Assembly (NCBI RefSeq): GCF_001693385.1
Contig: NZ_CP016428.1
Location: 3,286,001 to 3,350,000 of the forward strand
Direction of reading: 5' to 3'
DNA: 64,000 bases
Source: Bradyrhizobium icense
GTDB taxonomy: Bacteria > Pseudomonadota > Alphaproteobacteria > Rhizobiales > Xanthobacteraceae
The position numbers and the translations under genes are program-made. The notes below the pieces were generated by a model, which saw only the letters and a list, made by a program, of their open reading frames with translations, was not told the origin of the DNA and ran no database searches. Shown here one piece after another: positions 62,310 through 64,000 of the stretch (position 1 is its first letter; the number at the start of each line of letters is the position of its first letter).

Positions 62310-63077
62310 ATGAGTGCAACGGTTGGCGCCGAGACCGCATCATCCAGCGCAGATACGTCGGAACGCAGCGTTCTCCTGTTGTGGATGATTTTTACCGGGC
62401 TCTCGGTTTTCGCCGTGGTGCTGTTGTGGCGATACGGGTTGCTCCATCTGATGATCATTTCAGACCGCACCTACATTTCGAGCGTCATTGCCGTCCTCTA
62501 TATCGTTACGTGCTTCCATTGCTTTTGGCGGACGCGCGCGATCGCGCATGAAGGCGAGGTCGCGCGACGCTGCCGCGCGATCCTGTCGGTCCCGGGCGGC
62601 GCAAGGGGGCTGGACGAGGATGCGCGGGCGCTACCGGGCGGGCTGGTGACGGATCACATCCGCAGCCTCGCGCAGAAGGCGAGGGCGCAGGCTGCCGGGC
62701 GCATCGACCAGACGCTGCTGCTCCGCTCGCTCGCCGACCGGCTGCGGGGCTCCAACGGATTTGGCGCATTCGTGTCCGACACGCTGATGAAGCTTGGGCT
62801 GCTCGGCACCATCATCGGCTTCATCATCATGCTGGCGCCGATTGCTACCCTCGATGCGGCCGACAAGGTGGCGATGAAATCATCGATGGGCCTGATGAGC
62901 GATGGCATGGCCGTGGCCATGTACACGACGCTAGCCGGCCTGATCGGCTCCATCCTCGTGAAGATCCAGTACTACATGCTGGATGCCGCGACCCAGCGGG
63001 TGTTTTCCGATGCCGTCATGCTGACCGAGACGCACGTCACCCCGGCGCTGGAACGCCATCTTGGAACGCCGGCATGA
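62310..63077 (+). CDS. MotA/TolQ/ExbB-like proton channel protein
   Basis: A 255-residue membrane protein. Two N-terminal helices (about 22-42 and 49-68) are followed by a cytoplasmic domain, then two further helices with the family signature LMKLGLLGTIIGFIIMLAPI and GMAVAMYTTLAGLIGSILVK. In TolQ/ExbB/MotA these helices form the stator with a one-helix partner. The downstream gene overlaps by ATGA and encodes such a one-helix protein, though with a different external domain. Upstream lies a divergent two-component system. Confidence 0.9.
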   Translation: MSATVGAETASSSADTSERSVLLLWMIFTGLSVFAVVLLWRYGLLHLMIISDRTYISSVIAVLYIVTCFHCFWRTRAIAHEGEVARRCRAILSVPGGARGLDEDARALPGGLVTDHIRSLAQKARAQAAGRIDQTLLLRSLADRLRGSNGFGAFVSDTLMKLGLLGTIIGFIIMLAPIATLDAADKVAMKSSMGLMSDGMAVAMYTTLAGLIGSILVKIQYYMLDAATQRVFSDAVMLTETHVTPALERHLGTPA

Positions 63078-63748
63078 TGGATGATTTCGGTCTCTATCCG
63101 CGCGAGGAGGCCTTCGATCCGCTCGGCGTCATGCTGTTCAAGGCGCTGCAGGTGATTGCGTTCCTGTTCTTCCTGGCGCTGCTCGCGGTCTCGCCGGACG
63201 CGAAGGACGGCAAAATCGATTCCAAGGCCGAGTTCATCATCACGATGGACTGGCCGGACAATCATCCTGACGATCTCGACCTGTTCGTGCAGGATCCTGC
63301 CGGCAACATCGCATGGTATCGTCATCGCGAAGCCGGATTCCTCACACTCGACCGTGACGACCGCGGCGGCGCCAACAATTCCATTGTCGTCAACGGCAAG
63401 AAGATCGCGTCGCCGATCCGCGAAGAGATCGTCACCGTGCGCGGCATCGTCGCCGGCGAATACACCGTCAACGTCTCGCACTTTCAGGCGACGACCGGGC
63501 AGCCCGTCGCGGTGAGCGTGAAAGTCCAAAAACTCAATCCGACTGCGCAGGTGATCTTCGACAACAAGCTGACGCTCGTCCACACCGGCGAGGAAAAAAC
63601 CGCGCTGCGGTTCTGGCTCGATGCCGAAGGCAAGGTGGTCGACGTCCAGCAGCGGCAAAAGTCGCTGATGGAGACGTTCCGCAACGTCCGTGCCAATGGT
63701 GCGGATCTCGATCCGAAAACCGGTGTCAGGATGCCGCGCCGTGAGTAA
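63074..63748 (+). CDS. Single-helix exported partner with DUF2135-like domain
   Basis: A 224-residue protein: short cytoplasmic N-terminus, one helix (about 18-42), then a periplasmic domain. The helix-first layout is that of ExbD/TolR/MotB. The external domain is unusual: MDWPDNHPDDLDLFVQDP, then REAGFLTLDRDDRGG and AGEYTVNVSHFQATTGQPV resemble the DUF2135-type beta-sandwich with acidic clusters that could bind calcium. No OmpA-like peptidoglycan-binding region is present. It begins within the last codons of the TolQ-like gene and ends eight bases into the next gene. Confidence 0.8.
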   Translation: MMDDFGLYPREEAFDPLGVMLFKALQVIAFLFFLALLAVSPDAKDGKIDSKAEFIITMDWPDNHPDDLDLFVQDPAGNIAWYRHREAGFLTLDRDDRGGANNSIVVNGKKIASPIREEIVTVRGIVAGEYTVNVSHFQATTGQPVAVSVKVQKLNPTAQVIFDNKLTLVHTGEEKTALRFWLDAEGKVVDVQQRQKSLMETFRNVRANGADLDPKTGVRMPRRE

Positions 63749-64000
63749 CCTGCAATCCGTCGTCCTGACGCTCTCTCTTAGTTACGCGCTGATCGGCGCG
63801 CTGTTGCTGATTGTCCTGGTCTATGCGCGCTTGCCCTGGTCGGCCAAGGCGGTCGCCGTGGTGGTGACGAGCGCGTTCTACATTGCGAGCTTCATGGGCG
63901 TGCGCGGCCTGTTGGGGTGGGCCAGCATCGACAGCCTGCCCGCAAGTTTCAAGCTGTTGCAGGCCCGGATCGTGGAGCCGCACTCGCTGGAGGGCGACCC
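63741..64000 (+). CDS. Membrane protein of the TolQ-like operon, partial
   Basis: The frame starts with GTG at 63741, overlapping the preceding stop, and runs off the right edge after 86 residues. Two hydrophobic helices (about 6-28 and 35-60: SLSYALIGALLLIVLVYARL, AFYIASFMGVRGLL) precede a soluble tail. No family is recognised. Tight overlap indicates a third component of the same membrane complex. Confidence 0.75.
   Translation, partial: MSNLQSVVLTLSLSYALIGALLLIVLVYARLPWSAKAVAVVVTSAFYIASFMGVRGLLGWASIDSLPASFKLLQARIVEPHSLEGD

Noticed and set aside
60072..64000. Zorya-type anti-phage defence (ZorAB)
   Set aside because: The channel protein lacks the long coiled-coil tail of ZorA, the partner has no OmpA-like domain, and no ZorC/D/E gene is visible. 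The operon is cut off by the window edge, so this is provisional.

Overview
The window is high-GC alphaproteobacterial chromosome. Gene content (cyanase with a nitrate/cyanate-type ABC transporter, EgtB/EgtD, the F1-ATPase inhibitor family DUF1476, a GH17 beta-glucan enzyme, a 404-residue eukaryote-like Icd) and the families of palindromic intergenic repeats point to Bradyrhizobium or a close relative. This is inference from gene families; no 16S or tRNA gene was seen. Most of the window is housekeeping and metabolic sequence with short intergenic gaps, and I saw no prophage, insertion sequence or CRISPR array.

Layout. 1-4165: glycine cleavage operon gcvT-gcvH-gcvP on the minus strand behind a tandem glycine riboswitch; gcvP runs off the left edge. 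4384-14779: alaS, an RlpA-like protein, DUF2270 and DUF3455 proteins, icd, a TrmJ rRNA/tRNA-methyltransferase-type protein fused to a DUF559 domain, a DUF1326-DUF2182 pair and a TetR regulator. 14951-19906: a run of OsmC, acyl-CoA-dehydrogenase-like, two-domain rhodanese and Tat-exported CmpA/NrtA-type binding protein genes behind a good sigma54 -24/-12 site, then an outer-membrane-like protein. 20485-26451: a PAS-PAS-AAA+ sigma54 activator divergent from a binding protein-permease-ATPase-cyanase operon that has its own sigma54 site and a 33-bp dyad. 26501-28781: a PEP mutase/isocitrate lyase-family enzyme, a divergent LysR regulator and DUF1476. 29118-36584: purC, purS, purQ and purL with unrelated genes interleaved (corA inverted, a secreted Gly/Ser-rich protein, a DMT exporter, a thioesterase). 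36727-44714: acyltransferase, small DUF proteins, bolA, a frameshifted ltrA, ergothioneine genes egtB-egtD, grxD and a macro-domain protein. 44757-50614: two tandem serine hydrolases, a Tat-exported GH1 enzyme and a membrane GH17 enzyme. 50640-59899: threonine aldolase, FMN hydroxyacid oxidase, rpsD, a CAT-like acyltransferase, an HpcH-type aldolase, a GlcG-like protein, murI, a ridA/TetR divergent pair with three operators, and purB. 60072-64000: a NarL-type two-component system divergent from a TolQ/ExbB-like channel operon with an unusual exported partner; the operon runs off the right edge.

The most interesting regions are (1) the two sigma54-linked clusters with nearly duplicated binding proteins, which together look like a nitrogen/sulfur scavenging system built around cyanate and sulfur transfer, (2) the TolQ-like operon at the right edge, and (3) the ridA/TetR control region with interlocked promoters and operators. 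Five or more families of dispersed palindromic repeats sit between genes, two of them inside the cyanate operon.
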